Positions 6,543-14,528 of a DNA stretch of 22,857 bases are shown here, piece after piece. The translations under genes and the position numbers were made by a program. The first letter of the stretch is position 1. Each line of letters begins with the position of its first letter. Below the pieces are notes generated by a model. It ran no database searches. It saw nothing but the letters and a program-made list of their open reading frames with translations, and was not told the origin of the DNA. The DNA comes from CAZCDS01 sp964497585 (GTDB lineage: Bacteria > Desulfobacterota > Desulfomonilia > Desulfomonilales > Desulfomonilaceae): NCBI GenBank assembly GCA_964497585.1, contig CAZCDS010000089.1:1-22857 (forward strand), in the 5' to 3' direction.

Positions 6543-7433
6543 TTGTCGTCGCGGCCGGCCATTGGGCAGACCATGGATGACAGACACTTTCAGCAGATCC
6601 TCAATCGGTTCGGCCTATCTTGGAAGGGCTACCGCAAGGTCAGAAAGGGATTAAAGAAGCGGATCACGAAGCACATGGCCGAGTTGGAATGTCGTTCCGT
6701 CGCGGAGTATCTGGCTCGCCTGGAGGGTGATCCCCATCTGGAATCCGCGTCCCGGCTCCTGCTGTGCGTCTCCATCAGTCGGTTCTTCAGGGATAGGCAG
6801 CTCTGGAACACGATTGAGGATCGCCTCTTGCCGAGTGTGGCCGTTCCCGGTACATCGAGGGTGCGTGTCTGGTCTGCGGGATGTGCGCGAGGTGAAGAAC
6901 CCTACAGCATCGCAATCGTCTGGATGGAGTTCGTTCGCAAGACACGCACGCGTGCCCGCCTGGAACTTCGAGCAACCGACGCGCAGAGAGAGTGGATCGA
7001 CAGGGCTATCCAAGGCGTCTATTCGGGGAGCAGCCTTAAGGAGGTGCCAGCACACCTGGTGGCGAGGTACTTCAATCCGGTCCTCGATTCCCGACGATTC
7101 GCCGTCTCAGACCTCCTGAGAAAGCCGATAATCTGGGAGACCGGCGATCTGCTGACCCACGATTCCCCCGGAAGCGGTTTTCATATTATCTTCCTGAGAA
7201 ACAATCTGCTCACCTACTATGAGGATGGCGTACGTATCCCTGTCCTGAGAAGAATTACAGAAAGTCTCGGACCGGGGGGATTCCTCGTCATCGGTTCTCA
7301 CGAGCAGATCCCCGAGGGATTTCCTACCCTGACGCTCAGCCCCTTTGGCAGGATGATATTCAGTAAGACCTGCTCGGAGAATGCAGAACTGGGGTCAACG
7401 ATTTTAAAGCGTTGGAGAGGCAAGCTTGCATAG
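6543..7433 (+). CDS. CheR-type SAM-dependent methyltransferase, stand-alone
   Basis: CheR proteins transfer methyl from S-adenosylmethionine to glutamates of chemoreceptors. Using the start at 6543 (296 aa), the N-terminal helical domain covers 1-75 and contains a basic stretch, KVRKGLKKRITKHM. SRFFRD (79-84) is the CheR 'FFRD' signature. VWSAGCARGEEPYS (109-122) is the SAM-binding loop and ATD (144-146) the second SAM contact. IIFLRNNLLTYY (215-226) matches the family's 'D-x-I-x-x-R-N-V-L-I-Y-F', with Asn-Asn-Leu variation. The TTG at 6543 sits 5 nt after a perfect AGGAGGGG. The ATG at 6573 (MDDRHFQQ) has no ribosome binding site and is the main alternative. No CheB, receptor, CheA or CheW gene is nearby, so it is an orphan whose target lies elsewhere. 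Confidence 0.88.
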   Translation: MSSRPAIGQTMDDRHFQQILNRFGLSWKGYRKVRKGLKKRITKHMAELECRSVAEYLARLEGDPHLESASRLLLCVSISRFFRDRQLWNTIEDRLLPSVAVPGTSRVRVWSAGCARGEEPYSIAIVWMEFVRKTRTRARLELRATDAQREWIDRAIQGVYSGSSLKEVPAHLVARYFNPVLDSRRFAVSDLLRKPIIWETGDLLTHDSPGSGFHIIFLRNNLLTYYEDGVRIPVLRRITESLGPGGFLVIGSHEQIPEGFPTLTLSPFGRMIFSKTCSENAELGSTILKRWRGKLA

Positions 7434-7540
7434 TTTCCTTCCACCCACCGCAAGGAGCATCTTTCCCATAACCGCCATCAACTATCGCAAGTGTTAACCT
7501 TCCCTGTACCTCTCAGCTTCGCCTCACGCCCCACGCACTA

Positions 7541-8806
7541 TCACAGGTTCCGGGGCTCTGTCCCCTCTAGGAGTTCCACGCGCTGCGGGATAGGGGGATG
7601 CGCGTAATTGAACCGGACGTATAATGGGTGCGGACTCAGATTGGCGAGGTTGTGCGCGGCAAGTTTCTTGAGTGCTGAAACAATGGGCTCAGGACTTCCC
7701 AGGAGTTCCGCGGCGGCCTGGTCGGCCCGTCGTTCGAAATGCCTTGACAGGGCCATGTACAGGGGAGCCAAGAAGAATCCCGCGCGCTGCAGGAAGATGG
7801 CTATAATAAACAATGCTGCCAAGGGGCGGGCGGGATCGAGTCCGAACGAGGCGTAGAGAAGCTCCCAAGCCAGAAGGAGATGGGTCAGATAGAAGGCGCC
7901 CAGAGTCCCTGCCATTGCCAACGGGAGGGACTTGAGGAGATGTCTGCAGCGGATGTGGCCTATCTCGTGAGCGAGCACGGCAAGAATTTCGCGGTGATCG
8001 TGAGAAGCGACGAGCGAGTCGAACAACACGATTCGCCGCGTCTTACCAAGGCCGGCAACGTACGCGTTGGAGTGACTGCTCCGCCTCTGCGCGTCCATCT
8101 GAAAAACGCCTCTGGATTTCATTCCTACGCTCTGAAGCAGGCCTTCAATCTTGTCGGCGAGAATTCGATCCTCCAACGGCACGAAGGTGTTGAAGAGCGG
8201 TGCAATGAGAATCGGATAGAGCACCGCCATGCCGAGCTGGTACAGAGATACGACCAGGAAAGCCCAGATCCACCAGGAGTTGGGAAGTGCCCGGATCATC
8301 CAAAGAACGGGAAGCATAACGAGGAGGACCAGGCACATGCTCAGCAAATAGGACTTGAGATTATCGGTGATCCAGAGCATTCGGGTGGACCGGTTGAACC
8401 CGTATTTCTCTTCGATCACGAAGGTATGATGGTAGTCAAAGGGCAGCCCGAGGAAGAAGAAGATTGTGGCCAACCCTGCGAAGAAGAGTATCCCCGTCGC
8501 AAGGTAGGGTAGCCCGAGGCCTGCCAACCACCGCTCTGTGGAAGAAAGGAACCCGGATAGTATGAGCACGAGAAGCACCGTGTCGCCGACCGTTTTGCGC
8601 ACCGTGCCCGACTGAAGATTGTCCAGGCTGTACGCATTGATTTGGGCGAGCTTGTCCTCGTCGATCAGGCCCCGAAAGGGACGAGGAACCTGGTTCCCCT
8701 TGTGGCGAATGTACGCCTGATTGAGTCTGTTCATCCAGACAGAGAAGATGAGTTGTGAGAGGTAAAGGACCAAAAATGAAACCGAGAATAGGGTTACCTG
8801 TACCAT
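7541..8806 (-). CDS. M48 family membrane zinc protease, Ste24/CAAX protease 1 type
   Basis: Integral inner-membrane metalloprotease of 421 aa, homologous to eukaryotic Ste24. Hydrophobic segments are at about 5-23, 74-90, 100-121, 153-172, 177-205, 291-315 and 328-352. The zinc motif is HEIGH (His280, Glu281, His284), and the third ligand is Glu358 in LSRHFERRADQAA. Other family blocks are FDYHHTFVIEEKYGFNRST (123-141), PLFNTFVPLED (203-213), RSSHSNAYVAGLGKTRRIV (242-260) and the C-terminal YAHPPIPQRVELL. Length and order match full-length bacterial members. No prenylated substrates are known in most bacteria, so the role is probably membrane protein quality control (inference). The ATG at 8806 has only a weak ribosome binding site. 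A palindrome, GTCGAAATCGAC (8821-8832), lies 14 bp upstream of the start and could be an operator. Confidence 0.93.
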   Translation of the reverse strand: MVQVTLFSVSFLVLYLSQLIFSVWMNRLNQAYIRHKGNQVPRPFRGLIDEDKLAQINAYSLDNLQSGTVRKTVGDTVLLVLILSGFLSSTERWLAGLGLPYLATGILFFAGLATIFFFLGLPFDYHHTFVIEEKYGFNRSTRMLWITDNLKSYLLSMCLVLLVMLPVLWMIRALPNSWWIWAFLVVSLYQLGMAVLYPILIAPLFNTFVPLEDRILADKIEGLLQSVGMKSRGVFQMDAQRRSSHSNAYVAGLGKTRRIVLFDSLVASHDHREILAVLAHEIGHIRCRHLLKSLPLAMAGTLGAFYLTHLLLAWELLYASFGLDPARPLAALFIIAIFLQRAGFFLAPLYMALSRHFERRADQAAAELLGSPEPIVSALKKLAAHNLANLSPHPLYVRFNYAHPPIPQRVELLEGTEPRNL

Positions 8807-8940
8807 GTTCCACTTCTTAAGTCGAAATCGACGTTACCCTTCAGCCACAGGATTGTCATGGCCTAATAGTTCATTGCGAAACACCGAGGAGCTTTCAGAA
8901 GACTCGATCTACGGGAAAGCCCTCCCCGCAATGCACGGAC

Positions 8941-9834
8941 CTACGGAATCTTTCCCGGCCCCGCGTCGAAAGTGCGTTGGAATCGGTATCCCCATCTGTC
9001 CACGAGCACCCATGGGTCCAGGTCACCCTTCATGATCATGCGAAAGGTGCGCAGGCCGTCACCCGCGCCGATGGTGGTTCGCCTCAGGGAAAAGGGATCG
9101 CAGCCGGGGAGGTTGAGACCGTGTACCGCGGTAACTGCGTATTCGTAGCCAACGTCCTTCGCGGTCCGTGCCGACTCCGCGGAGAAGTCCCGAACCGTGC
9201 CGTAGGGAAACGAGACTCCCCTGGGAGCTTGTCCGACCTCCTGAGAAATGCGCTCCCGCGACTCGGCCAGTTCGCGGTGGGTTTCCTCCGGTCCGACCAT
9301 ACCGAGGCTGTAATGGCTGACGGTGTGCGAGCCTATGGCAAATCCCGCGGCCGCAAGTTCTCGCACCTCGTCCCAGTTGAGGTACGGCCCTCCCACAGCG
9401 ACTCCATTCCGGTCCAAAATACCGGTAATCACATAGAAGGTCGCGGGAATTTTGTGCCGTTCCAGAATCTCCCGCACGACGCCGGCCGCGTCGCGATATC
9501 CGTCGTCGAAGGTTATGGCCACTGCCTGCGCGAAATCGGCACGTCCGGACGACAGGCCCTCCACGGACGCTCCGAGGTCGACGAGCCGGTAATTGTCCGC
9601 AAGGAACGCCATCTGGTCCCGGAAATGGTCAGTGCGGACGGTATACGAATCCCGGGGTGAATCCGTAATCCTATGATAGGTAAGTATTCTGAATCCCTCA
9701 CGATAGGTCCGAGTTTGTCGGTAGAGATATCCGAGCCCGGAGAGTTCCGTGCACCACTGGACGGCCCATTTGAGGCCTCTTTTGAGCCCCCATCTAGCAG
9801 TCATTTTCAGCAACCGGCTCCTCTTCCGAGTCAT
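8941..9834 (-). CDS. Polysaccharide deacetylase (NodB domain), 297 aa
   Basis: NodB/CE4-fold deacetylase that removes N- or O-acetyl groups from a glycan such as peptidoglycan or an exopolysaccharide. Motif 1 is AITFDDGYRD, with catalytic Asp110 and metal ligand Asp111. Motif 2 is GSHTVSH, with metal ligands His170 and His174. Motif 3 is FPYG (209-212). RILTYHRIT (49-57), just before the domain, is typical of the exopolysaccharide-associated subgroup (PgaB/IcaB-like and XrtA-associated deacetylases). The N-terminus is strongly basic (MTRKRSRLLKMTARWGLKRG) with no clear signal peptide, so it may be cytoplasmic or membrane-associated. The ATG at 9834 was used; an in-frame ATG at 9804 follows GAGGAG at about 13 nt and is possible. 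No glycosyltransferase or export gene lies beside it, so the glycan is unknown. Confidence 0.92.
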   Translation of the reverse strand: MTRKRSRLLKMTARWGLKRGLKWAVQWCTELSGLGYLYRQTRTYREGFRILTYHRITDSPRDSYTVRTDHFRDQMAFLADNYRLVDLGASVEGLSSGRADFAQAVAITFDDGYRDAAGVVREILERHKIPATFYVITGILDRNGVAVGGPYLNWDEVRELAAAGFAIGSHTVSHYSLGMVGPEETHRELAESRERISQEVGQAPRGVSFPYGTVRDFSAESARTAKDVGYEYAVTAVHGLNLPGCDPFSLRRTTIGAGDGLRTFRMIMKGDLDPWVLVDRWGYRFQRTFDAGPGKIP

Positions 9835-9881
9835 GCGCTGCTTTATTTAATCAAAACATGCCATTGTGTTGACAAGATTTC

Positions 9882-9910
9882 TTGACCATGAAGTGAACCT
9901 ATGATAAAAT
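9882..9910 (+). promoter_or_regulatory. Sigma70 promoter of the Pro/Cys-rich protein gene
   Basis: TTGACC (9882-9887), a 17-bp spacer and TAAAAT (9905-9910). The local A+T-rich composition contrasts with the surroundings. The start site would be near 9917, giving a leader of about 50 nt before the ATG at 9970. Confidence 0.6.
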
Positions 9911-9969
9911 CAGCAGCATAGTTCGCCCTTGTCATACATCAGTTTAGCTGTAGTGAAAGGATTAAGGGA

Positions 9970-10278
9970 ATGATGCGTCTTGTCCTTTGCATATGCGTAG
10001 CAGCGACAGTCCTCCTGACGCTCCTCGGGTCGTCCAACGTTTACGCGCTGGGGTCTTTTTACCGCCACGCGTGTCCTCAGGTCCCGGTCTGTCAGCCGCC
10101 CTTCGTCCCGATCGCCCCCTGTTGCGTTCCGTCGCCCCTCTTTCCTCCACCTCCTCCGAAAGTTGCGTCGATCATTCTGCCACCGGCCGTACCCGTATGT
10201 CCAGCTCCCGTGTGTGCGCCGCCGGTCTTTCCTCGGGCGATACGAAAGGTGCCTCCTCCCGGCTTCCGGCCCTATTGA
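9970..10278 (+). CDS. Exported proline- and cysteine-rich small protein, 102 aa
   Basis: I know no named family for it. The ATG at 9970 follows AAAGG/AAGGGA and a good promoter. Residues 1-26 are a signal peptide (MMRLVLCICVAATVLLTLLG, then SSNVYA), with cleavage likely before LGSFYRH. The mature part is about one third proline and carries six cysteines spaced in short Pro-Val modules (CPQVPVCQPP, APCCVPSPLFPPPPP, VPVCPAPVCAPPVFP). The repeated 'P-V-C' unit and the polyproline run suggest an extended, disulfide-linked cell-surface or periplasmic peptide rather than an enzyme. The very low complexity leaves some risk that the frame is not translated, but promoter, ribosome binding site and signal peptide agree. 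It stands alone, divergent from the deacetylase gene. Confidence 0.65.
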   Translation: MMRLVLCICVAATVLLTLLGSSNVYALGSFYRHACPQVPVCQPPFVPIAPCCVPSPLFPPPPPKVASIILPPAVPVCPAPVCAPPVFPRAIRKVPPPGFRPY

Positions 10279-10460
10279 GCCGAGATTGCAGGAGTTCACA
10301 AATACTGCGGCACACTGCCTTGCGAGAAAGGGGAGGCTGGTCCCCAGAGTTCGGCCACTAGCTTGGCCGGTAGTGCTTTGCGGTGAGTCGGCAGCATAGG
10401 TGATCGACTTTATTGCGGGCAGTCTTCAGAGCTAGCCGCGGTAGCGGCAGCAACGCGTGA

Positions 10461-10489
10461 TTGACCGCGAAGCACCTGTAGGGTATGCT
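10461..10489 (+). promoter_or_regulatory. Candidate promoter in the 10279-10665 gap
   Basis: TTGACC (10461-10466), a 17-bp spacer and TATGCT (10484-10489). It would give a leader of about 170 nt before the V4R-like gene. The rest of the 387-bp gap holds only a small dyad (CACTA ... TAGTG near 10355-10375) and no supported gene. Confidence 0.4.
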
Positions 10490-10665
10490 GAATTTAGGCC
10501 CAGGAAGACCCGATTCAAACTCGGCTTCTCTCATATGCCATCTCGTGGGACCGTCGTCGCGCCGTACCCCCCGATGCGCAACCGCCCTGTAAATTGGGTT
10601 TTCCCGATGAGCGGCCGGCCATGACATGCAAACCCCGTGGGAATCTTGCGGAAGAGGAGGCGAAG

Positions 10666-11226
10666 ATGGCAGAGTTCATATCCTTTGCGAACGACGTGGA
10701 AGTAGTGGGCGAGGTCATAGCGGCATTTGTCGGTGGGTTCCCAGGGGGGACGGCGCGAATGGGATTGGAGATCCTGGGGAAGCACGGAATCAAGGACCCT
10801 CAGCAAGGGGAATGGTACCCTCTGCAGCAGTTCCTCGACGCGATGAAGGAGATCTCGGACAAGATAGGCTCCCATCTTCTCACGAGAATTGGTGAACAGA
10901 TCGCAACCAACGCGAAGCTGCCGCCTGGGCTGGATTCATTGGAAAAATGCCTGGCCTCGGTGGACACGGCCTTTCACATGAACCACAGGGGCGGGGAAAT
11001 AGGGCATTACCATTATTCGGATGAGGGAAGTCAGGGAGGGCTCCGCAGAGCGAAGATGGTATGCCCCAACCCATATCCCTGTGCCTTTGACCAGGGTGTT
11101 ATCGACGGATTTGCCGGGCGATTCAAGCCCGCGGACGCCGAGGGTGTCGTCGTGCGACACGACGATTCACAACCGTGCAGAAGGAAAGGCGACGAATCGT
11201 GCACATATCTGATTGCCTGGGGCTAG
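10666..11226 (+). CDS. Conserved protein with V4R-like C-terminal part, 186 aa
   Basis: The ATG at 10666 was chosen because a perfect AGGAGG ends 5 nt upstream; earlier in-frame ATGs (10594, 10621) lack one. The protein is soluble, without a signal peptide. Residues 1-85 are alpha/beta with WYPLQQFLDAMKEI (50-63) and KIGSHLLTRIGEQI. AFHMNHRGGEIGHYHY (102-117) is a conserved-looking His-rich loop. The C-terminal part has CPNPYPCAFDQGVIDGFAGR (C133, C139) and CRRKGDESCTYLIAW (C171, C179). The 'C-x-F-x-x-G-x-x-x-G ... C-R-x-x-G-D-x-x-C-x-Y/F-x-I' arrangement resembles the V4R domain of small-molecule and hydrocarbon sensors. This is a pattern match from memory, not a proven homology. Four Cys plus several His could also bind a metal. 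No regulator or enzyme is adjacent. Function unknown. Confidence 0.72.
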   Translation: MAEFISFANDVEVVGEVIAAFVGGFPGGTARMGLEILGKHGIKDPQQGEWYPLQQFLDAMKEISDKIGSHLLTRIGEQIATNAKLPPGLDSLEKCLASVDTAFHMNHRGGEIGHYHYSDEGSQGGLRRAKMVCPNPYPCAFDQGVIDGFAGRFKPADAEGVVVRHDDSQPCRRKGDESCTYLIAWG

Positions 11227-11625
11227 CTCACGTGCGAGGCCGATGATGGTCCCGGCAAGAAGCTTCCGGCTTCGGCAGCACCTTGCAATGTTGACGTGGA
11301 ATCCTGCCTCCGTAGTGCTCACCACACGCCGATGCGCGAACGAATGAGATCAGCCTCCGGGCAGTGAAAAGCGCCTGGAACGCCCAACAATGCCAAGTGT
11401 CGGCAAAGTACTGCGTCGCGTGGTAAAACTATGCCTATCAGGAGGCCGGTAATACCGGCGTCCAAAACCACTTGATACCTGGGAATCGGTGCTGTATCAT
11501 CCTGTCTTCATGTCGGTGGAGGATAGCCTTTCCTCGCGTTCGTCCGTGAGACCGGGTTCCCATTGGCTCCCAAGGCCTGGAACCGGGGACGACCCTGACT
11601 AGTATAGTCAACAAAGGATGATCCA
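11227..11625. other. 399-bp intergenic stretch with dyads, no supported gene
   Basis: No frame in this stretch has coding character. It contains a 15-bp near-palindrome, GCCGGTA-A-TACCGGC (11445-11459), and TGACTA-GTA-TAGTCA (11596-11610), which ends 15 bp before the start codon of the radical SAM gene. An imperfect longer stem lies around 11554-11586. The last two may form RNA structures in the leader of that gene. I see no good sigma70 promoter, so either it uses a different sigma factor or the start site is weak. Confidence 0.4.
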
Positions 11626-13050
11626 ATGTCCGCAATGCCTCCTCAGCCGGTGACCATGCCGGAAATAGCAGCGTACCCGGTCTATTTCAGGCTTTTCGTG
11701 GAAATGGTTACCGCCCTGTTCGGTGCGCAGGACAGGGCATACAGGCGGGAAGAGGGGGTCACGTTCGGAGACGCAATCTTTAATATAATCCGGAGCGTGT
11801 TCCTTTCCAATCGGCTCATGAGGTACCGCCGTCCCGTCAGGTTCGGTGACGTGATCGTCATGGACAGCACGCTGCCGCCGATTCCATCGCCTGCGCTGAG
11901 CCGGCGGCTTGCAAACTACGTCAATCACCTGGACATGACACGAACGCCTTCTGGTATCGTTTCCATCTCCACGACTAACTGCTGCCCCTATTCCTGCAGT
12001 TTCTGCTCGACGAGCGCAAGGAAAAGCCCCGAGGGTGACCTGGACGAGAAATTGCTCAAGAAGACCATTTCGCAGGTCGAAGACCTCGGTGTCCCGATGA
12101 TCATTCTGCACGGTGGGGAGCCCCTTTTTCGCTATGATCGCTTCCTTAGGCTGGTGACGCACGTCCGGCCGGAAACCTGCCTCTGGATGTTCACGACGGG
12201 GTACGGACTTACGGACGAGAGAGCCAACGAACTCAAGGAGAATGGTCTGTTCGGCGCGTGGGTGAGCCTGGACCATTACGACCCGGAGTTTCACAACAGG
12301 CAGCGCGGACACCCTGACGCCTTTGATAATGCGGTTCGGGCAGTTGAGCGCTTCAAGAAGGCAGGCGTGTACACGTGCCTGTCGCTCGTCCCTCCGGAAG
12401 AACTCGAGGACCCTGCGAAATTCAAGAAATACTATGATTTCGCCAAAGAGCTCGGGGTCGCGGAGATCCGGGTCATGGAGACGAAACCCTCCGGTAGGGA
12501 GGCCTGCCGGGGAGTGAAGCCTCACAGCCCCCTCCTGGCCGATTTACACAAGCAACTTTACTATGATCGTGCCTATAGCAGGCATCCGCAGCTCAGCGGT
12601 CTTTCCACCTGGATGGAGCGCGACGAGGCTCTCGGCTGCCAGTGTAGGTTCGAATACCTCTTCATAACCTCGACGGGGGACGTGCAGCCCTGTGAGGCCA
12701 CGGAAATATCCTTCGGGAACATCTGTCAGGAGGATTTCCTGAAAGTGTACGAGCGGGCCTGCCGGGCGTTCCCTCGTCCTTCGACGGGCTGTATTCCCAT
12801 GGTGATGTATCCCGAGGTGCGAGACTACGTAAAGGCCCGTGATTCCCTGTCGTCTCCGGCCCGTGGGGAACTGGCTTCAACGATCATGGAAGGCTTTCGG
12901 GCCAAAGGAAAGCTTCCGTGGGCAGCCAAGTTCACGTGGTCGACTTACGAGCGGAGGCTGCGAGCCTATCGGCGTCGCCAGGCTCAGGCGGCAGAGCGAG
13001 CTGAGCACAGCGCTTCCGAGTTGAAAACCACCGTGACCAGGTCGACGTGA
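11626..13050 (+). CDS. Radical SAM protein with SPASM-like C-terminus, 474 aa
   Basis: The radical SAM core starts at about residue 112. STTNCCPYSCSFCSTSA holds Cys120-x3-Cys124-x2-Cys127, and LHGGEP (161-166) is the SAM-contacting strand. The family layout WMFTTGYGL / WVSLDHYDPEFHNRQRG / LSLVPPEEL follows, as in PqqE, MoaA and SkfB-like enzymes. The C-terminal part has GCQCRFEYLFITSTGDVQPC (C338, C340, C356) and FGNIC (C367), a SPASM/twitch-like region for an auxiliary cluster. An unusual N-terminal extension of about 110 residues has no recognised domain, and the last 35 residues are basic and helical. ATG 11626 follows AAAGGA at 7 nt. No precursor peptide, dehydrogenase or transporter is adjacent, so peptide modification is only one option; modification of a lipid, cofactor or protein is equally possible. 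Superfamily call is sure; substrate unknown. Confidence 0.88.
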   Translation: MSAMPPQPVTMPEIAAYPVYFRLFVEMVTALFGAQDRAYRREEGVTFGDAIFNIIRSVFLSNRLMRYRRPVRFGDVIVMDSTLPPIPSPALSRRLANYVNHLDMTRTPSGIVSISTTNCCPYSCSFCSTSARKSPEGDLDEKLLKKTISQVEDLGVPMIILHGGEPLFRYDRFLRLVTHVRPETCLWMFTTGYGLTDERANELKENGLFGAWVSLDHYDPEFHNRQRGHPDAFDNAVRAVERFKKAGVYTCLSLVPPEELEDPAKFKKYYDFAKELGVAEIRVMETKPSGREACRGVKPHSPLLADLHKQLYYDRAYSRHPQLSGLSTWMERDEALGCQCRFEYLFITSTGDVQPCEATEISFGNICQEDFLKVYERACRAFPRPSTGCIPMVMYPEVRDYVKARDSLSSPARGELASTIMEGFRAKGKLPWAAKFTWSTYERRLRAYRRRQAQAAERAEHSASELKTTVTRST

Positions 13051-13357
13051 GCTGTCCGGTCGGCATCGATCCCTTGCGTGCGCCGCTCGAAACTCCCCAG
13101 GAGATCGCACAGGGGACGTAAGACTGTGCCGGCCTCCAGAGAATTGGCGGAGCGCACATTTGATGTTACTGTTTGACACCTGTTCCGTCTCAGTAAGACC
13201 GGTGAGCGTTCAGAGGAGTGCAATTGAGGATTTGTTTTCGATGGATCGGTGTCATGTACTCGTTCCCTGAAAGTGAAATGATATCAAAACCATCTGTTCG
13301 AGAGCCCCTCGGTATCGTCGTGTCACGATCTGTCCGAAGGAATTGAAACCCGAACAA
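13051..13357. other. 307-bp intergenic stretch, no supported gene
   Basis: A TTGACA hexamer at 13173-13178 is preceded by TTGATG, but no good -10 follows at 16-18 bp. A small dyad, ATCGT-N6-ACGAT (about 13315-13330), lies upstream of the Gate-domain gene. I find no open frame with a ribosome binding site and no precursor-peptide-like frame for the radical SAM enzyme. Confidence 0.35.
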
Positions 13358-14458
13358 ATGGGCTCCGATCAGGATGAACAAGATTCCGTGGGTCATAACG
13401 GCAAACGAAGCAATCGGTGGATCATCCTCCCCATTGTCTTAGCCGGCGCGGCGGTCGCCGGAGTGATCTTGGGCCTTTCGAAGGTGGGCGGACTTACCCT
13501 CAGCCCCGAGAGGCTCATAGACAAGCTGTTCTTCCCTCTCGTGAGGTTGCTCTTCTATCTCGCGCTCGGACTCATGGTCGGGCAGCTCATCGAAAGTCTG
13601 GGATGGACCGCGAAACTGGCTCGGTTGGTTCGGCCGTTGACCCGGTGGGCACGACTCAGGGAAGAAGCCGGCGCATCTTTTGTGGCGAGTTTCCTCTCAG
13701 CGATTGTTGCCAACACGATGCTGATGGCCTTCCACGAGGAGGGCAAACTCAGTCGAAGAGAACTGGTCACGACATACATTGTCAATAACGGCCTGCCCAT
13801 GTATCTCGTGCATTTTCCCACGACCTTCTTCATTGTGATCTCGCTTGCCGGCAGGGCCGGCCTGGTGTATCTCGCCATCACCTTTGCAGGCGCGTGCCTG
13901 CGGAGTCTGGGAGCACTCTGTTACGGCCGGATAGCACTTCTGCAGGACCATGTCGATAAGGGGACGAACTCGCCTTTGGTCTCTTCGGGAACGGAGGAGC
14001 GCCCGCAAGCCGGTCCGTTCTGGGATCGGTTCCGGGACCGACTCCTGCGAGTGATCCTGTACACGATTCCCATTTATGTGCTGATATTCCTCGCCAATGA
14101 ATGGGGAGTCTTTATCTGGCTCAGAACGGTGACTGTCCACCACGTTCCCCTGGAGGCGTTTCCGGTGGAAAAGGCGGGAATCGTGATTTTCTCCTTCGCC
14201 GCGGAATTCAGTTCGGGAATGGCCGCTGCCGGAGCGCTCCTTGACGCGGGGGCCCTGACGGTGAAACAGGCGGCTGTCGCGCTCATTCTCGGAACGATTC
14301 TCTCCACACCGATTCGTGCGGTACGGCATCAGCTTCCCACGCACGCCGGAATCTTCAAGCTCCGCCTGGGTACCCAACTGCTCGTGCTCAGCCAGGGGTC
14401 AAGGGTGCTCAGCTTGCTTGCGGTCACTGCGGTGTACGTAGTGTTCGTAAACTCATAG
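13358..14458 (+). CDS. Gate-domain (nucleoside recognition) membrane protein, 366 aa
   Basis: Polytopic inner-membrane protein. Hydrophobic segments are at about 21-40, 57-80, 105-125, 148-162, 165-190, 229-248, 272-292, 303-318 and 346-364. The stretch FLSAIVANTMLMAFHEEGKL (112-131), then TYIVNNGLPMYLVHFPTTFF, and the later FAAEFSSGMAAAGALLDAGA and ILSTPIRAVRHQLPTHAGIF are the two inverted Gate-type halves. These are found in 'nucleoside recognition' proteins such as SpmA/SpmB-like and FeoB-tail-like proteins. The domain name does not prove nucleoside transport; most single-domain members have no known substrate. The ATG at 13358 was chosen. A TTG at 13343 sits only 1 nt after GAAGGA, and a GTG at 13388 is possible. 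The N-terminal 20 residues are polar. It stands alone. Confidence 0.85.
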   Translation: MGSDQDEQDSVGHNGKRSNRWIILPIVLAGAAVAGVILGLSKVGGLTLSPERLIDKLFFPLVRLLFYLALGLMVGQLIESLGWTAKLARLVRPLTRWARLREEAGASFVASFLSAIVANTMLMAFHEEGKLSRRELVTTYIVNNGLPMYLVHFPTTFFIVISLAGRAGLVYLAITFAGACLRSLGALCYGRIALLQDHVDKGTNSPLVSSGTEERPQAGPFWDRFRDRLLRVILYTIPIYVLIFLANEWGVFIWLRTVTVHHVPLEAFPVEKAGIVIFSFAAEFSSGMAAAGALLDAGALTVKQAAVALILGTILSTPIRAVRHQLPTHAGIFKLRLGTQLLVLSQGSRVLSLLAVTAVYVVFVNS

Positions 14459-14500
14459 ACTGATAGACAGATTCTCCCGATAGGATGCTTGCCTAACGAG

Positions 14501-14528
14501 CACTGATCACCCCGAGGCGTGGTCAGTG
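14501..14528 (+). terminator. Hairpin 42 bp after the Gate-domain gene
   Basis: CACTGATCAC (14501-14510) pairs with GTGGTCAGTG (14519-14528) over 10 bp with one G-U wobble and an 8-nt loop. Its position after the stop codon suggests an RNA 3' end. No T-tract follows, so the terminator call is tentative. Confidence 0.4.

Noticed and set aside
7880..8512. 210-codon plus-strand frame opposite the M48 protease
   Set aside because: It lies entirely within the strongly supported protease gene, and its charged, repetitive composition is that of an antisense shadow.
10358..10627. Minus-strand 89-codon frame in the gap before the V4R-like gene
   Set aside because: No ribosome binding site and Arg/His-rich composition typical of shadow frames; a better-supported plus-strand promoter lies inside it.
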